Assembly (NCBI GenBank): GCA_964420995.1
Contig: CAYQUX010000021.1
Location: forward strand, 9,077 to 73,076
Length of the DNA stretch: 64,000 nt
Direction: 5' to 3'
From: Leptolinea sp964420995
GTDB taxonomy: Bacteria > Chloroflexota > Anaerolineae > Anaerolineales > Anaerolineaceae
Shown here: positions 35,458-45,045 of the stretch, piece by piece
How positions within the stretch are numbered: the first letter of the stretch is position 1
How the letters are laid out: each line of letters starts with the position of its first letter
Position numbers and translations under genes: made by a program
The notes under the pieces: model-generated
What the model saw: only the letters and a program-made list of their open reading frames with translations
What the model was told of the DNA's origin: nothing
Database searches by the model: none

Positions 35458-35771
35458 TGTTCACCTTATTCAGGAAATGAGGTAACAACATATCTTGTAT
35501 AAGACACTATATTATCCTATTCTGGTAGTAGACACTTCGCGCTTGAAACAGTTCAGCACTACTCACAAAACCTTACAATTACCAGAAGAATCTATGACAT
35601 TGATATGATGACCTGCGAACGAAGAGATGATATAGTATCTTAAATTCGTTCTTTATTAAATAGGATATTTTTCATAAAAAGTATTATTTAATTAGGACTT
35701 CTATTGACGATTGAACGATTAGCCGATTATTTTTTAAAGATGGCATCGACTGTTGTTTCTGGAGGTGTTCG
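35458..35771. other. Divergent intergenic region between XdhC and AAA genes
   Basis: This 314-base AT-rich stretch must hold the promoters of both flanking genes. A TTGACG occurs at 35704 on the plus strand without a convincing -10 box at the right distance. No repeat, hairpin or small gene was recognised. Confidence 0.4.
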
Positions 35772-36686
35772 TTGCTTGATTTTTTGCGTGAAGAAGGTAT
35801 TGATCAACATCTGATTGATGAAATAATCCAGATTCGGGATTCCTACCCGGTAAAGCCAGAGCTTTTCTACAGAATCCCCAAACCCAGATACTATTATTAC
35901 GGCGTTGAAATTTGGGAACAGGCAATAACTGCGATACTTTGTGAAGAAAACATATTACTTGTTAGCCCCAAGGCGACAGGGAAAAATGTGCTTGCCGAAA
36001 ATCTGGCTGCTGCGTTTGGAAGGCCCAGTTGGGATATCTCCTTTCACATCAACACCGATTCCTCGTCATTGATCGGCACTGATACATTTGAAAAAGGGGA
36101 AGTTGTTCACCGCCATGGTCCGATTTATAAATGTGCCATCAGTGGAGGTTTTGGGATTCTGGATGAAATTAATATGGCAAAGAATGAGTCAATCGCCATT
36201 CTGCATGCCACACTTGATTTTCGCCGAATCATAGATGTTCCCGGTTATGACAAGATATATCTGGACCCCATGACCCGCTTTATCGCCACCATGAACTATG
36301 GTTACGCCGGAACAAGGGACCTAAATGAAGCATTGACATCTCGGTTTATGGTTATTAAGATGCCAAATATTTCTTCCCAGAATTTGCGAAAATTGATCAT
36401 CAGGGAATTCCCGAATATCAATAATTCATTTCTTGACCAATTTGTGGGTCTTTTCCAGGATCTTCACCTGAAGTGTGAAAACTCTGAGATTTCGTCCAAA
36501 TCCGTTGACCTGCGGGGAATTCTCTCGTCAATACACCTAATGGATAAGGGATTATCTCCAAGAAAAGCGCTCCAGATGGGTATCACCAACAAATCTTTTG
36601 ATGATTTTGAAAGGCAGTTGGTGGATGATGTCATCAGCCTGCGAATTCATGAGAATCTGCGGAGAGACGATATTTTCAAATACTAA
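35772..36686 (+). CDS. MoxR/NorQ-type AAA ATPase
   Basis: The 304-residue protein has an AAA core: Walker A-like PKATGKNVLAENLA with Lys71 followed by Asn72 instead of Ser/Thr, Walker B GGFGILDEINMA, sensor ATMNYGYAGTRDLNEAL and an arginine in TSRF. MoxR-type ATPases work with a VWA protein to load metals into or remodel large enzymes; the VWA partner is the next gene, six bases downstream. The start is TTG 35772, supported by GGAGG six bases upstream. The target enzyme is not identifiable here. Confidence 0.88.
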   Translation: MLDFLREEGIDQHLIDEIIQIRDSYPVKPELFYRIPKPRYYYYGVEIWEQAITAILCEENILLVSPKATGKNVLAENLAAAFGRPSWDISFHINTDSSSLIGTDTFEKGEVVHRHGPIYKCAISGGFGILDEINMAKNESIAILHATLDFRRIIDVPGYDKIYLDPMTRFIATMNYGYAGTRDLNEALTSRFMVIKMPNISSQNLRKLIIREFPNINNSFLDQFVGLFQDLHLKCENSEISSKSVDLRGILSSIHLMDKGLSPRKALQMGITNKSFDDFERQLVDDVISLRIHENLRRDDIFKY

Positions 36687-36692
36687 ATTGCA

Positions 36693-38411
36693 ATGGAACT
36701 TGTAAACAGGGAACGGCAAAGAGCTTTTAATATTATCTGGAACGCGTCGGAAGATTATTCGTTTTCTCCCGTCTTCGAAGATTATGACGCGGATGGGAAA
36801 GCAGAACTTTACTGGAATTATATAGTAGGCGCAGTCCATAGACTGTACGATTACCCCATGCTTTCGGATTTTTTTGCCTCTTTGCAAAAAGACCCGGATC
36901 ACAAATTCTTTGAGAGTCTGGCCTGGATCGGCCTGGAAAACTGTGTGTATCAGAAGGGAGTAAAAGAACGGCCGATTCTGGAAGCGTTAAGAAAACAATT
37001 TTCCGAGAATGTAATCTCCCGGCAAATCCCGCCTTCGTATTACTATTTAATAGATGAAATTCGGATGGCGCATTTTCACAGAGTTTTGGGTCATGAAATA
37101 CAAATGCGCGAACAGGTCGCCTATCTTCTTGCGAGTCTCGAATTTGAGGAAACAGCCAGTACTGAGCAAATAATTGCTACTATAAATGAGATCATACTGA
37201 ACAATTTCGCGCTTTCCGATCCCAAAAAGAAAAGGGATCTGCTGAGCATGATTTTCTCCAGTAAGAATAATTTACCATTCGTTAATCCCTTTTTCAGACT
37301 ACAACGATCACTATTCTCCCATCAATCCAAGACTTATGAACTGGGGGAAAGGAAAGAAGGCAACCGGAAGCAAAAAGGGCAATCGAAATGGATGAGCTTC
37401 ACCGGGTACGTTGACAAAAGAAAAAGGGGAATCATCAGCAATTTCTTCGGTGTTTCCATTTTGACGGAAGCCCAGATCGAGGAACTGGAATCCACCATCT
37501 GTACTGAGAATCATAAAGGTTGCCACCTTCACTTAACCCGTGGAGATTTCAACATAGGGGCGTTTGATAAGGGGAAAACTAATAGAAAGATGAGCAAAGC
37601 ATGCCTCCAGAGGGAGAAGAATAAAGATTTTTATAATTCAAATAACGCCAGAAACTACATCAACATAACCCGCCTGACGAACATCATCCGAAACACACTG
37701 ATCCTTGACAAAGAATCATGCTTCCGTGCTGAAACCGGTGCGCTGGTCGCCGGGAAGGTTTGGCGGAATTTGTACCTCAACGACAGCAAAGTCTTTTTGC
37801 GAAATCGCATGGATGAAATTGGAAATACATCCGTGGATATAATCCTCGATGCCTCCGGTTCCCAAATGGACCGCCAGGAACTTATAGCCTCAGAAGCATA
37901 TATCATCGCAGAAAGTTTGAACCGTTGCCAGATTCCAGTCAGGGTTTACTCGTTTTGCACTACCGGCAGTTTCACCGTAATCAACATGTTTCGTGACTAT
38001 CTGGAATGTGGTGAAAATCAAAGAATTTTTAATTTTTACTCCACCGGGTGTAACCGTGATGGATTGGCCATTCGAACCGCTTTACATTTGATGAAAGAGT
38101 ACCGGTATGAACACAAAATACTGATCGTTCTCTCAGACGCGAAGCCCGTTGATCCTGCCGGATTTCAAACCAAAAGCCGTAAACCAGAAACATCCTTTTA
38201 TGGCGATGATATGGGGATTAATGATACTGCCGCGGAGGTCAAGAAAGGTCGCCAGGACGGTGTTTCCATCATGTGTGTGTACACTGGTATTGATGAGGAC
38301 CTTCCCGCCGCAAAACGGATCTATGGCAATCATTTCGTTCGAATCTCTTCTCCAGAAAAATTTGCCCACATGGTTGGCATTCTTTTACAGAATGAATTGA
38401 GGTTTTTCTAA
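36693..38411 (+). CDS. VWA-domain protein of the NorD/CobT type
   Basis: The 572-residue protein has a long N-terminal helical region without a recognised domain and a C-terminal VWA domain (about 380-572). The metal-ion adhesion site DASGS starts at Asp386, followed by GCNRDGLAIRTALHLM and LIVLSDAKPVD. The NRDG segment is typical of NorD and CobT VWA proteins, which act with AAA ATPases in metal insertion or activation. It is coupled to the AAA gene. Neither nitric-oxide reductase nor cobaltochelatase subunits occur here, so the function remains open. Confidence 0.85.
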   Translation: MELVNRERQRAFNIIWNASEDYSFSPVFEDYDADGKAELYWNYIVGAVHRLYDYPMLSDFFASLQKDPDHKFFESLAWIGLENCVYQKGVKERPILEALRKQFSENVISRQIPPSYYYLIDEIRMAHFHRVLGHEIQMREQVAYLLASLEFEETASTEQIIATINEIILNNFALSDPKKKRDLLSMIFSSKNNLPFVNPFFRLQRSLFSHQSKTYELGERKEGNRKQKGQSKWMSFTGYVDKRKRGIISNFFGVSILTEAQIEELESTICTENHKGCHLHLTRGDFNIGAFDKGKTNRKMSKACLQREKNKDFYNSNNARNYINITRLTNIIRNTLILDKESCFRAETGALVAGKVWRNLYLNDSKVFLRNRMDEIGNTSVDIILDASGSQMDRQELIASEAYIIAESLNRCQIPVRVYSFCTTGSFTVINMFRDYLECGENQRIFNFYSTGCNRDGLAIRTALHLMKEYRYEHKILIVLSDAKPVDPAGFQTKSRKPETSFYGDDMGINDTAAEVKKGRQDGVSIMCVYTGIDEDLPAAKRIYGNHFVRISSPEKFAHMVGILLQNELRFF

Positions 38412-38487
38412 TTTCAGAAGGACCCTGGCGTTGAAAATATATTCGGACTAATAGAGAACCCGCCAATAAATACAATAGACTTTCCGG

Positions 38488-39615
38488 TTATTTCCGGGTT
38501 TCTGTCGTGTTGTGATACGTTCGAGAAATTCTGGCACTCCAGTCAGAAGGATTCATTAACGGAGAGATCATCCGGTAACCCCAGTTAAATAACGGGATGT
38601 TGAAATTGTCATAATTATCCGGATAAAAGAAAATATCCCCACCGTACCCCAACTTAAAAAGATGATAGGAATGTTTATCCAGATCTGTTAGTGGTTCATT
38701 TCGGGAAACGGCTTTGGCGCAACTGATCTCAAGGCCGCTAAAATCAAGAAATCGAAAGCCGGCACTCTTTGACCATTTAACCGTATGCCAGTGTAACGCG
38801 TCATTGGGGTTCAAATTTCCATATTTTCCTGACCAACCCAAGGTATACAAGATGACAGTATTGTTAAAGATAATACACAGCAATGAGCTGACTGCCTCAC
38901 CCTTATACTCGGTAAGGAATAATTTGAGGTTTCCATCGGGTTCAAATTCCTCCCATAGTTTTTGAAAGAATGCTTCAGAATGGGGAGTGAAACCATTTCG
39001 CTGGCTGGTGGAAGAATGCAATTGGTAGAAGTCAGGTATGTCTTCTCGTGTGCCTTCCCTGATTACCAGCTCGTTGCGGCGGTCCAGCCGGTGAATCGTT
39101 TTCCGTTTGTCTTTTTTCATGCGGGCAAGGATCGTTTCAATATCCTGAGAAAGGTCGATGGCAATGGTGGCGTATTCACCATACATCTGATTGGCTTTCT
39201 GGTATCCCAGACGGGTCAGTACGGGGGCGATGCCTCTGCCGTTGATGGGAAGTGTGATCCCCAGATACCTCAGGTGTTTTTGCCTGCGAACTTGCTGGAT
39301 TTCCTCCATTAATCTTTTTGTCAGCGTGGTATCCGAAAAATCGCAAACCGGGCCGCGAGACACGTATCCCATTGAACCAATCAGGGGAAAGGTTCGGAAT
39401 AAGATCTGTGCGCCGCCGCGAATGCTTTCTCCGCTTTTCAAATAGACTCTCAGGCAATTCCATCTCCGGGTAGCCTGTACGCGCGCCCAACGGGCCGTCT
39501 GGTAGTATTCTCCACCGAGCGCATTTTCAACAAATTCATCCCACTCGTCATCGATGCTTTCGGAGGAGACAACAACGTCAAATTGATCAACTGGCAGGAT
39601 TGGTTGGCTATTCAC
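38488..39615 (-). CDS. FemAB-type aminoacyl ligase paralog 1
   Basis: The 375-residue protein resembles the FemX/FemAB family, two GNAT-like lobes that add amino acids from aminoacyl-tRNA to peptidoglycan precursors: NALGGEYYQTARWARVQA, GSMGYVSRGPVCDF, DMKKDKRKTIHRLDRRNELV-type ARMKKDKRKTIHRLDR, LHSSTSQRNGFTPHSEAFF and the C-terminal FKLGYGGDIFFYPDNYDN. It is closely related to the next gene. The start is GTG with no good ribosome-binding site, so an internal start is possible. The coiled-coil insertion of some Fem proteins is not evident. Confidence 0.85.
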   Translation of the reverse strand: MNSQPILPVDQFDVVVSSESIDDEWDEFVENALGGEYYQTARWARVQATRRWNCLRVYLKSGESIRGGAQILFRTFPLIGSMGYVSRGPVCDFSDTTLTKRLMEEIQQVRRQKHLRYLGITLPINGRGIAPVLTRLGYQKANQMYGEYATIAIDLSQDIETILARMKKDKRKTIHRLDRRNELVIREGTREDIPDFYQLHSSTSQRNGFTPHSEAFFQKLWEEFEPDGNLKLFLTEYKGEAVSSLLCIIFNNTVILYTLGWSGKYGNLNPNDALHWHTVKWSKSAGFRFLDFSGLEISCAKAVSRNEPLTDLDKHSYHLFKLGYGGDIFFYPDNYDNFNIPLFNWGYRMISPLMNPSDWSARISRTYHNTTETRK

Positions 39616-39825
39616 TATTTATTTTCCGGTATTGTTAAAATTAAATCATTTATCGACGGATTACTATTACAATTTCTAAATTTGCATCTCGCACTCATAT
39701 TCCTCTATTCGGTTTGATCTCTTATTTAATAAAAAGGGGAAAACTGATCTTCAGTATTATAAACTGATGGTGTTCCTTACCAAACACCCGAAATGCGCAT
39801 TTTCTGGCACGTTATTCGAAGCTCC

Positions 39826-40974
39826 TTATCCCCGGTGATCGGTTTTCCAGCGAAAATACAGGGAAAGTAACCGGCTGATACCTGATTTATCCATAAAAAA
39901 TGAGAGGATTCGATACATCGTGTTTAGAAAAGGGATGTTGACATGATCCAGATCGTCTGGATATGCATACGCCTCCCCGCCAAATTCTATTTTGAAAAGT
40001 TGATATGAGTTGATATCTTTTTTCGAGATATTCTCATCACCCTGTACGGATCGCGCGCAGTTTTTTCCCATCCCGACAAGGTCAAAAAAATGATATCCGG
40101 CTGACTTTGCCCATCGCATAATTTCCCAAAGGACAGAATCATTGGGGTAATATTTACTGAATTCCCCGGACCAACCTAGAACATAGCAATTTACTGTATC
40201 TCTGAATAGAATAGTGAGCATGGCACACACGGGTTCAGCCTCTTTTTCGGCAATAAACAGTTTCGCGTTCCCTTGCGGCTCAAAGACATCCCAGAAATTC
40301 TGGTAATACTCTTCAGAGTGCGCCGGGAAGCCGATCCTCCGACTGGCCATGGAATGAAGGCGATAGAACGTGGTTACATCTGCTCGGGTGCCTTCCCTGA
40401 CAGGTAATCCTTCGCCCCTTTCGATTCGGTGTATTATTTTTCGCTTGGTCTTCCCCATTCCCAGGGTGATGGTTTGCAGGTCCTGGGTCAGGTCAATTCG
40501 AATGCTTGCCGGTTCGCCGTATTGCCTTCTGGTTTTCCGGTATCCAAGTTCATAAAGGGATGGAACAATGGGACCGCCGTTTTCCGGCAGGGTCAACACC
40601 AAGTAGGTGATTTTTTCCTGGCGACGTATCTTCTCTATCTCAATAATAAGTGACTTGCAAAGCCCAATATTTGTGAAATCACAGACCGGACCTCTGGACA
40701 GGTATCCCATTTGACCAAAAAACGGTAATTTGCGGATAAGGATCTGGGCACCGGTCTGAATTTCATCGTCACGCTTGACCATGATCCTCATCGGATTCCA
40801 ACCGCGAATTAGTTGAGCCTGAGCCCAGAGGCTTGATTGCCGGTAATTTCCCCCTGGAGTATTCAGTACAAAATCATCCCAGAGTTTGTCTTTCAGATCA
40901 TGAGATACGTCGATCCGCGAACCATCCATGGCGGTGACTGTTTGCATCTCCTGGCTCATCCAACTAATCCCCAT
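39826..40974 (-). CDS. FemAB-type aminoacyl ligase paralog 2
   Basis: The 382-residue paralog of the downstream gene shares every block: NTPGGNYRQSSLWAQAQ, GQMGYLSRGPVCDF, GKTKRKIIHRIERGEGL, LHSMASRRIGFPAHSEEYY and FKIEFGGEAYAYPDDLDH. Two tandem Fem-type ligases would fit sequential addition of residues to a peptidoglycan cross-bridge, as FemA and FemB do, but the amino acids added cannot be deduced. GGAGAG lies seven bases before the ATG. A 210-base gap separates the pair, so each may be transcribed separately. Confidence 0.86.
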   Translation of the reverse strand: MGISWMSQEMQTVTAMDGSRIDVSHDLKDKLWDDFVLNTPGGNYRQSSLWAQAQLIRGWNPMRIMVKRDDEIQTGAQILIRKLPFFGQMGYLSRGPVCDFTNIGLCKSLIIEIEKIRRQEKITYLVLTLPENGGPIVPSLYELGYRKTRRQYGEPASIRIDLTQDLQTITLGMGKTKRKIIHRIERGEGLPVREGTRADVTTFYRLHSMASRRIGFPAHSEEYYQNFWDVFEPQGNAKLFIAEKEAEPVCAMLTILFRDTVNCYVLGWSGEFSKYYPNDSVLWEIMRWAKSAGYHFFDLVGMGKNCARSVQGDENISKKDINSYQLFKIEFGGEAYAYPDDLDHVNIPFLNTMYRILSFFMDKSGISRLLSLYFRWKTDHRG

Positions 40975-41250
40975 TTCCGGGCTCTCCTGGTGGTTAGGAA
41001 GGGAGATTACTTATGACTCTTCACTCACAATGGAAAATCAGTAAAAACAATACAGGCAACAACGTGGAATATTGTTTACTTAAAACGAACCATGAACAGG
41101 AAAAGGAATTTTTGAAACATTATCCCTCCTGGAACAATGCGTACTCCGGAACCACTATCAATACGCACACATTATACATAATTCAATACATGGATTCCAT
41201 AGTCTGTCGAACTCTAATTATCTCCACTCTGTCACGGGTATAATCTTCCT

Positions 41251-42315
41251 ATGGAATTGGAAAAATTAGGGTTCTCCAACTGGTTTCAGGATTTATATGT
41301 TAATGAAATGAACAAAAAGACAGGAACTCCTGCCCGAGTCACGGCCGTTGACCGCGACAGTTTTCTAATTCGCAATGAGGATAGTGAGCTGCGCGCTGAA
41401 CTGGCGGGCAACTTTCTCTTTAATGTCGACTCCGGCATGGATATGCCCTGCGTGGGTGACTGGGTGATCGCGCAAACGTATGATGATGATTCATTCGCGG
41501 TCATTGGAGAATTATTCCCCCGAAAGACATTTATCCGCCGTAAATCTTCCGGCAAGTCTGTGGGTTACCAACCAATAGCGGCAAACATTGATACCGCTTT
41601 CATTGTGCAGTCTTGCGATGCCAACTTCAACATCCATCGCCTTGAACGCTACCTTGTTATGGTGAATGACGGCCATGTCAACCCGGTGATCCTATTAACC
41701 AAGAGTGACCTGGGGGATCCGGCTGGCCTGGATCGCATGGTTAATTTGATCCGCAAAGCCAACATTCAATGTCCAGTAATACCCATCAGCAGCCTGACTG
41801 GCGCGGGAATGAATGCACTATTTGATATGCTGGAAGCAGTTAAAACGTATTGCCTGCTTGGTTCTTCGGGAGTGGGTAAAACGACATTGCTAAATCATCT
41901 GCTCGGGCATAACGTGTATGACACACGGGAAGTTCGTGCCTATGACGGCAAAGGACGGCACACCACCACACGCCGTCAGTTAACCCTGCTGGAAAATGGC
42001 GCAATGCTGATCGATACACCCGGAATGCGTGAATTGGGGACTATCGGCATGTCAGATGGTATCGATCAGAGTTTTTCGGATGTGGCTGAACTGGCACTGA
42101 ATTGCCGGTTTTCAGATTGTACCCATATGGTGGAAGATGGCTGTGCTCTGCTGGCGGCACTTGAAGATGGGCGGTTGAGCCGTGAGCGCTATGATAGCTA
42201 TTTGAAACTTGGTGCCGAATCCGCGTTCCATGAAATGACATATCTCGAAAAACGCCAGAAAGATAAAGATTTCGGCCGTTTCATTAAGAACGTGAAAAAG
42301 CAGCTAAAGAAATAA
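41251..42315 (+). CDS. rsgA: Ribosome small-subunit-dependent GTPase A
   Basis: RsgA is a circularly permuted GTPase that helps mature the 30S decoding centre. The 354-residue protein shows an OB-fold N-terminus, then NIDTAFIVQSCD, LLTKSDLGD (G4) before the P-loop GSSGVGKTTLLN (Lys210) and DTPGMRELG (G3), the order expected for the permutation. The C-terminal zinc region has Cys and His in CRFSDCTHMVEDGCAL. The last 12 bases overlap the end of the convergent hydrolase gene. Confidence 0.95.
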   Translation: MELEKLGFSNWFQDLYVNEMNKKTGTPARVTAVDRDSFLIRNEDSELRAELAGNFLFNVDSGMDMPCVGDWVIAQTYDDDSFAVIGELFPRKTFIRRKSSGKSVGYQPIAANIDTAFIVQSCDANFNIHRLERYLVMVNDGHVNPVILLTKSDLGDPAGLDRMVNLIRKANIQCPVIPISSLTGAGMNALFDMLEAVKTYCLLGSSGVGKTTLLNHLLGHNVYDTREVRAYDGKGRHTTTRRQLTLLENGAMLIDTPGMRELGTIGMSDGIDQSFSDVAELALNCRFSDCTHMVEDGCALLAALEDGRLSRERYDSYLKLGAESAFHEMTYLEKRQKDKDFGRFIKNVKKQLKK

Positions 42316-43137
42316 AGAGGCGGGTTTTTCTGTGTTTCCTGCCAGAAATTGAAGCACATCGGCCTCAAATTGTTTTCCTGATGCCGGATGAGCCATATCA
42401 GGATATAGGGCCAGTTTCGCGCCGAATATCCCCGCGGCCGTGTCGCGGAATAATTTTTCACTGTAAAAGGGATCGGTCACCCCGGCAGCCAGCAATGTTG
42501 GCACTCTGATTTCGGAAAGATGGTTAAGAAAATTGAACCGGTCTTCCGCTTTGACTGTGACGGTCAGGTCAGACGCGCTGCGGGGAGCGGCCATAAGCCC
42601 CATAACCCAGGCGATCAGCGGATTGATGATTTGCATCAGGATTCGTTGCGGGTTTTTCTTTGGCAGAACGGCTTCCAACATCCAGCTATAGGCACCGATC
42701 CAGTTGCGATCGGCGCCCTGCCGGGCAATTCGCATTTGAAGCTCGCGCGCAGAATCACTTAATTTGTACGCGCTTGAATGAATGACCAGTCTGCGTATGA
42801 GTTCGGGATATTTGGCGGCAAAAACCTGCGCGATGGATCCACCGGTAGAGATACCGATGATATCTACCGGTGGTTTGAATTCCGCGCGGATCAGATCCGC
42901 GTAATCATCCGCCATATTTTCCAGGGTGTACCCTTCAGGCAGCTCTGGTTTTCGCAGCACTTCATAAACCGTGTATTTTTCCCAGAGAAATTTATAGGTG
43001 CGTGTGAAGAGAATCGGCTGGGGTTTGTTTTCAAAGAACAATCCCTGGAAGACGATCAGATCGCGGGGACCATTCCCGGAGCGATTGAAAGCCAGTCCAT
43101 TCTTGAAATACCCCGACTTCGGATTGTTCTCTGCCAC
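42304..43137 (-). CDS. Alpha/beta hydrolase
   Basis: The 277-residue cytoplasmic protein has an alpha/beta-hydrolase fold with nucleophile elbow GISTGG (Ser97), an acid near VTDPFYSEKLF and a histidine in DMAHPASGK. The elbow has Thr-Gly after the serine, unlike the more common GHSxGG. Substrate unknown. Its 3' end overlaps rsgA in the opposite orientation, and a large non-coding repeat array lies just upstream. Confidence 0.82.
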   Translation of the reverse strand: MAENNPKSGYFKNGLAFNRSGNGPRDLIVFQGLFFENKPQPILFTRTYKFLWEKYTVYEVLRKPELPEGYTLENMADDYADLIRAEFKPPVDIIGISTGGSIAQVFAAKYPELIRRLVIHSSAYKLSDSARELQMRIARQGADRNWIGAYSWMLEAVLPKKNPQRILMQIINPLIAWVMGLMAAPRSASDLTVTVKAEDRFNFLNHLSEIRVPTLLAAGVTDPFYSEKLFRDTAAGIFGAKLALYPDMAHPASGKQFEADVLQFLAGNTEKPASLFL

Positions 43138-43231
43138 AGGTCACCTCAGGTGGAATAGGATTATCAGATGGTTCCCCGTTCTGACAGTGTTGATTATAGG
43201 CGCTTTTTGCCATGGTCAGGCAAGACAGGTC

Positions 43232-44040
43232 ACACATTGCCGGCTTCGACAGGTTTGTCCGCCGCCCCGCTCCGCTCCCCCTGCTCCGCTCCCCGTGCCG
43301 CCAATATCGGTCCCCGAACCTGTCGAGGGGACGTGCCTGTAGATGAAAACCAAATCGTTTGCCATCTGTGTGCCGGCTTCGACAGGCTCAGCCGCCGGAT
43401 ATCCGCCCGCCCCGCTCCCCGAGCCGCCAATCTCGGTCCCCGTGCCTGTCGAGGGGACGTGCCTGTCAAGGGAACAAGCCCGCCGAAGAAAACCAAATCG
43501 TTTGCCATCTGTGTGCCGGCTTCGACAGGCTCAGCCGCCGGTTCCGCCTCCCTCGTTCCCCGAGCTTGTCGAGGGGACGTGCCTGTCGAGGGGACGAGCA
43601 TGCTTGTCGAGGGGACGTGCATGCCGATGGGACGTGCATGCCGATGGGACGTGCCTGTCGATGATAACCTAATCAGTTTTCCATCTGTGTGCCGGCTTCG
43701 ACAGGCTCAGCTGCCGGTTCCGCCCCCCTCGCTCCCCATGCCGCCAATCTCGGTCCCCATGCCTGTCGAGGGGACGTGCCTGTCAAGGGAACAAGCCCGC
43801 CGATGAAAACCAAATCGCTTGCCATCAGTGTGCCGGCTTCGACAGGCTCAGCCATCGCTCCCCGAGCCGCCACTATTCGCTCCCCGAGCCTGTCGAGGGG
43901 ACGTGCCTGTCAAGGGAACAAGCCCGTTGATGAAAACCTAATCAGTTTGCCATCTGTGTGCCGGCTTCGATAGACTCAGCCGCCGGATGTCCGCTCGCCC
44001 CGCTCCCCGAGCCCTTCGACGGGCTCAGCCGTCGGGGGGC
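43232..44040. repeat. Array of inverted REP-like repeats
   Basis: A stretch of about 800 bases is built from alternating forward GCTTCGACAGGCTCAGC and reverse GAGCCTGTCGAGGGG motifs. A longer unit beginning CCATCTGTGTGCCGGCTTCG recurs at 43362, 43505, 43681, 43822 (one mismatch) and 43950, at 128-176 base intervals. Around 43605-43660 a 17-base unit GGGACGTGCATGCCGAT is tandemly repeated. Long open frames exist on both strands but only because the repeats lack stops; none looks like a protein. It ends with a perfect hairpin, GAGCCC and GGGCTC, near 44008-44026. Confidence 0.8.
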
Positions 44041-44284
44041 AGTTATCACTTTCTTTTTATGCCATTCAGTTATTGAATGTGTTAAACACTCCATCATCTA
44101 CTTTTGCTAGGAGTGCATATAACCCACCTGATGTACGTTTACCCCATCAATACCCTGCGTGGCATTATCTGGTTTACAAACCATGAGATATTTCCAATAA
44201 TTGGTGCATATTAGCATTGCAAGATGCTCCACTTCGTTCAGCATGACGGGCAAAGACACAAAAATAATTCTTGTAATTTATTTA
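44041..44284. other. Gene-free region after the repeat array
   Basis: AT-richer DNA without a gene. It contains one arm of a dispersed repeat (CACTTCGTTCAGCATGA, near 44231) related to the inverted repeat found between rpsJ and rplC. Nothing else was recognised. Confidence 0.4.
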
Positions 44285-44908
44285 TTACCCCACCCCCATC
44301 TCCCTCAACTCCCTGACAGCCGACTCCCGGTCCTTGAACCACACCGTCTTTAGCCCCGCCACCCGGGCGCCCTCAATGTTCCTGATGAAGTCATCCACAA
44401 ACACGGCTTCATCCGCCTTCACCCCAAGCCGCTCGAGTATCAGGTGGAAGATGCGCGCGTCCGGCTTGCGCAGATGCACTTCGCAGGAGAAGATGGTCTC
44501 ATCAAAAGCCGTCAGGAAAGTGTAGCCCCGCTGCACGGTCATCTCGCGGGTGCCCTGCCAGGCGTTGCTCAGCAGGCCGGTCTTGTAGCGCGGCCGCAGC
44601 CCGCGGATGAATGTTTCCAGTTCCGCGTCCACCGCGTCGCCTTCCCAGTAGGCGCGCTGGAACTCGTCCAGCTCACTTTCAGGGAAGCGCAACAACCGCG
44701 CGATGTTCTTCCAATGCTGTTCGCGGGTGAATTCACCCAGTTCCGCCCGTACCGATTCCGCTGACTGGAAAACGACATTCTCCAGTTCTTTGCGTGAAAG
44801 GTCGAATTTCGCCGCCAGTTGCGTGCGTGAAGTCAGCTCATCCGTGCGCAGAATGACCCCGCCCATGTCAAAGATCACCGCTTTTATGTCAGGCTTTTTA
44901 TTTTCCAT
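44285..44908 (-). CDS. HAD-superfamily hydrolase (YihX-like, subfamily IA)
   Basis: The 207-residue protein has motif I VIFDMGGVILRTDE, motif II LLSNAW, motif III HLRKPDARIFHL and motif IV AVFVDDFIRNIEGA. Having Gly rather than Asp after the methionine in motif I is normal for the YihX/epoxide-hydrolase-N-like branch, whose members include sugar-phosphate phosphatases. The substrate is unknown. It is followed on the minus strand by the gene-free region and repeat array. Confidence 0.85.
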   Translation of the reverse strand: MENKKPDIKAVIFDMGGVILRTDELTSRTQLAAKFDLSRKELENVVFQSAESVRAELGEFTREQHWKNIARLLRFPESELDEFQRAYWEGDAVDAELETFIRGLRPRYKTGLLSNAWQGTREMTVQRGYTFLTAFDETIFSCEVHLRKPDARIFHLILERLGVKADEAVFVDDFIRNIEGARVAGLKTVWFKDRESAVRELREMGVG

Positions 44909-44974
44909 ACAGGAATTGTATCAAATTGGCGCGGCAATTATTTATCTGTCATTAGGAGGAGGGCATTAGCCCGA

Positions 44975-45010
44975 CGCGGCAATCTTCCACATGAGTCGAA
45001 GATTGCCGCG
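44975..45010. terminator. Hairpin, terminator or REP-like, between HAD and GNAT genes
   Basis: CGCGGCAATCTTC (44975-44987) and GAAGATTGCCGCG (44998-45010) form a perfect 13-bp stem. The adjoining GAGGCTCGCAATGACA is a common companion of REP-like hairpins, so the element may be a dispersed repeat that also stops the GNAT transcripts. Confidence 0.6.
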
Positions 45011-45045
45011 CCTTTGCGAGGCTCGCAATGACAGGGTTATTGTTA

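Noticed and set aside
41013..41243. A 76-codon frame between the Fem and rsgA genes
   Set aside because: No ribosome-binding site, low-complexity composition and no similarity that I recognise.
43168..43973. Overlapping long frames in the repeat array on both strands
   Set aside because: Open only because the repeat lacks stop codons; the products are repeats of CRGDVPV-like sequence read in several frames.
43232..44040. CRISPR array
   Set aside because: Repeat spacing is irregular (128-176 bases), units are inverted as well as direct, spacers contain more of the same repeat, and no cas genes are near.
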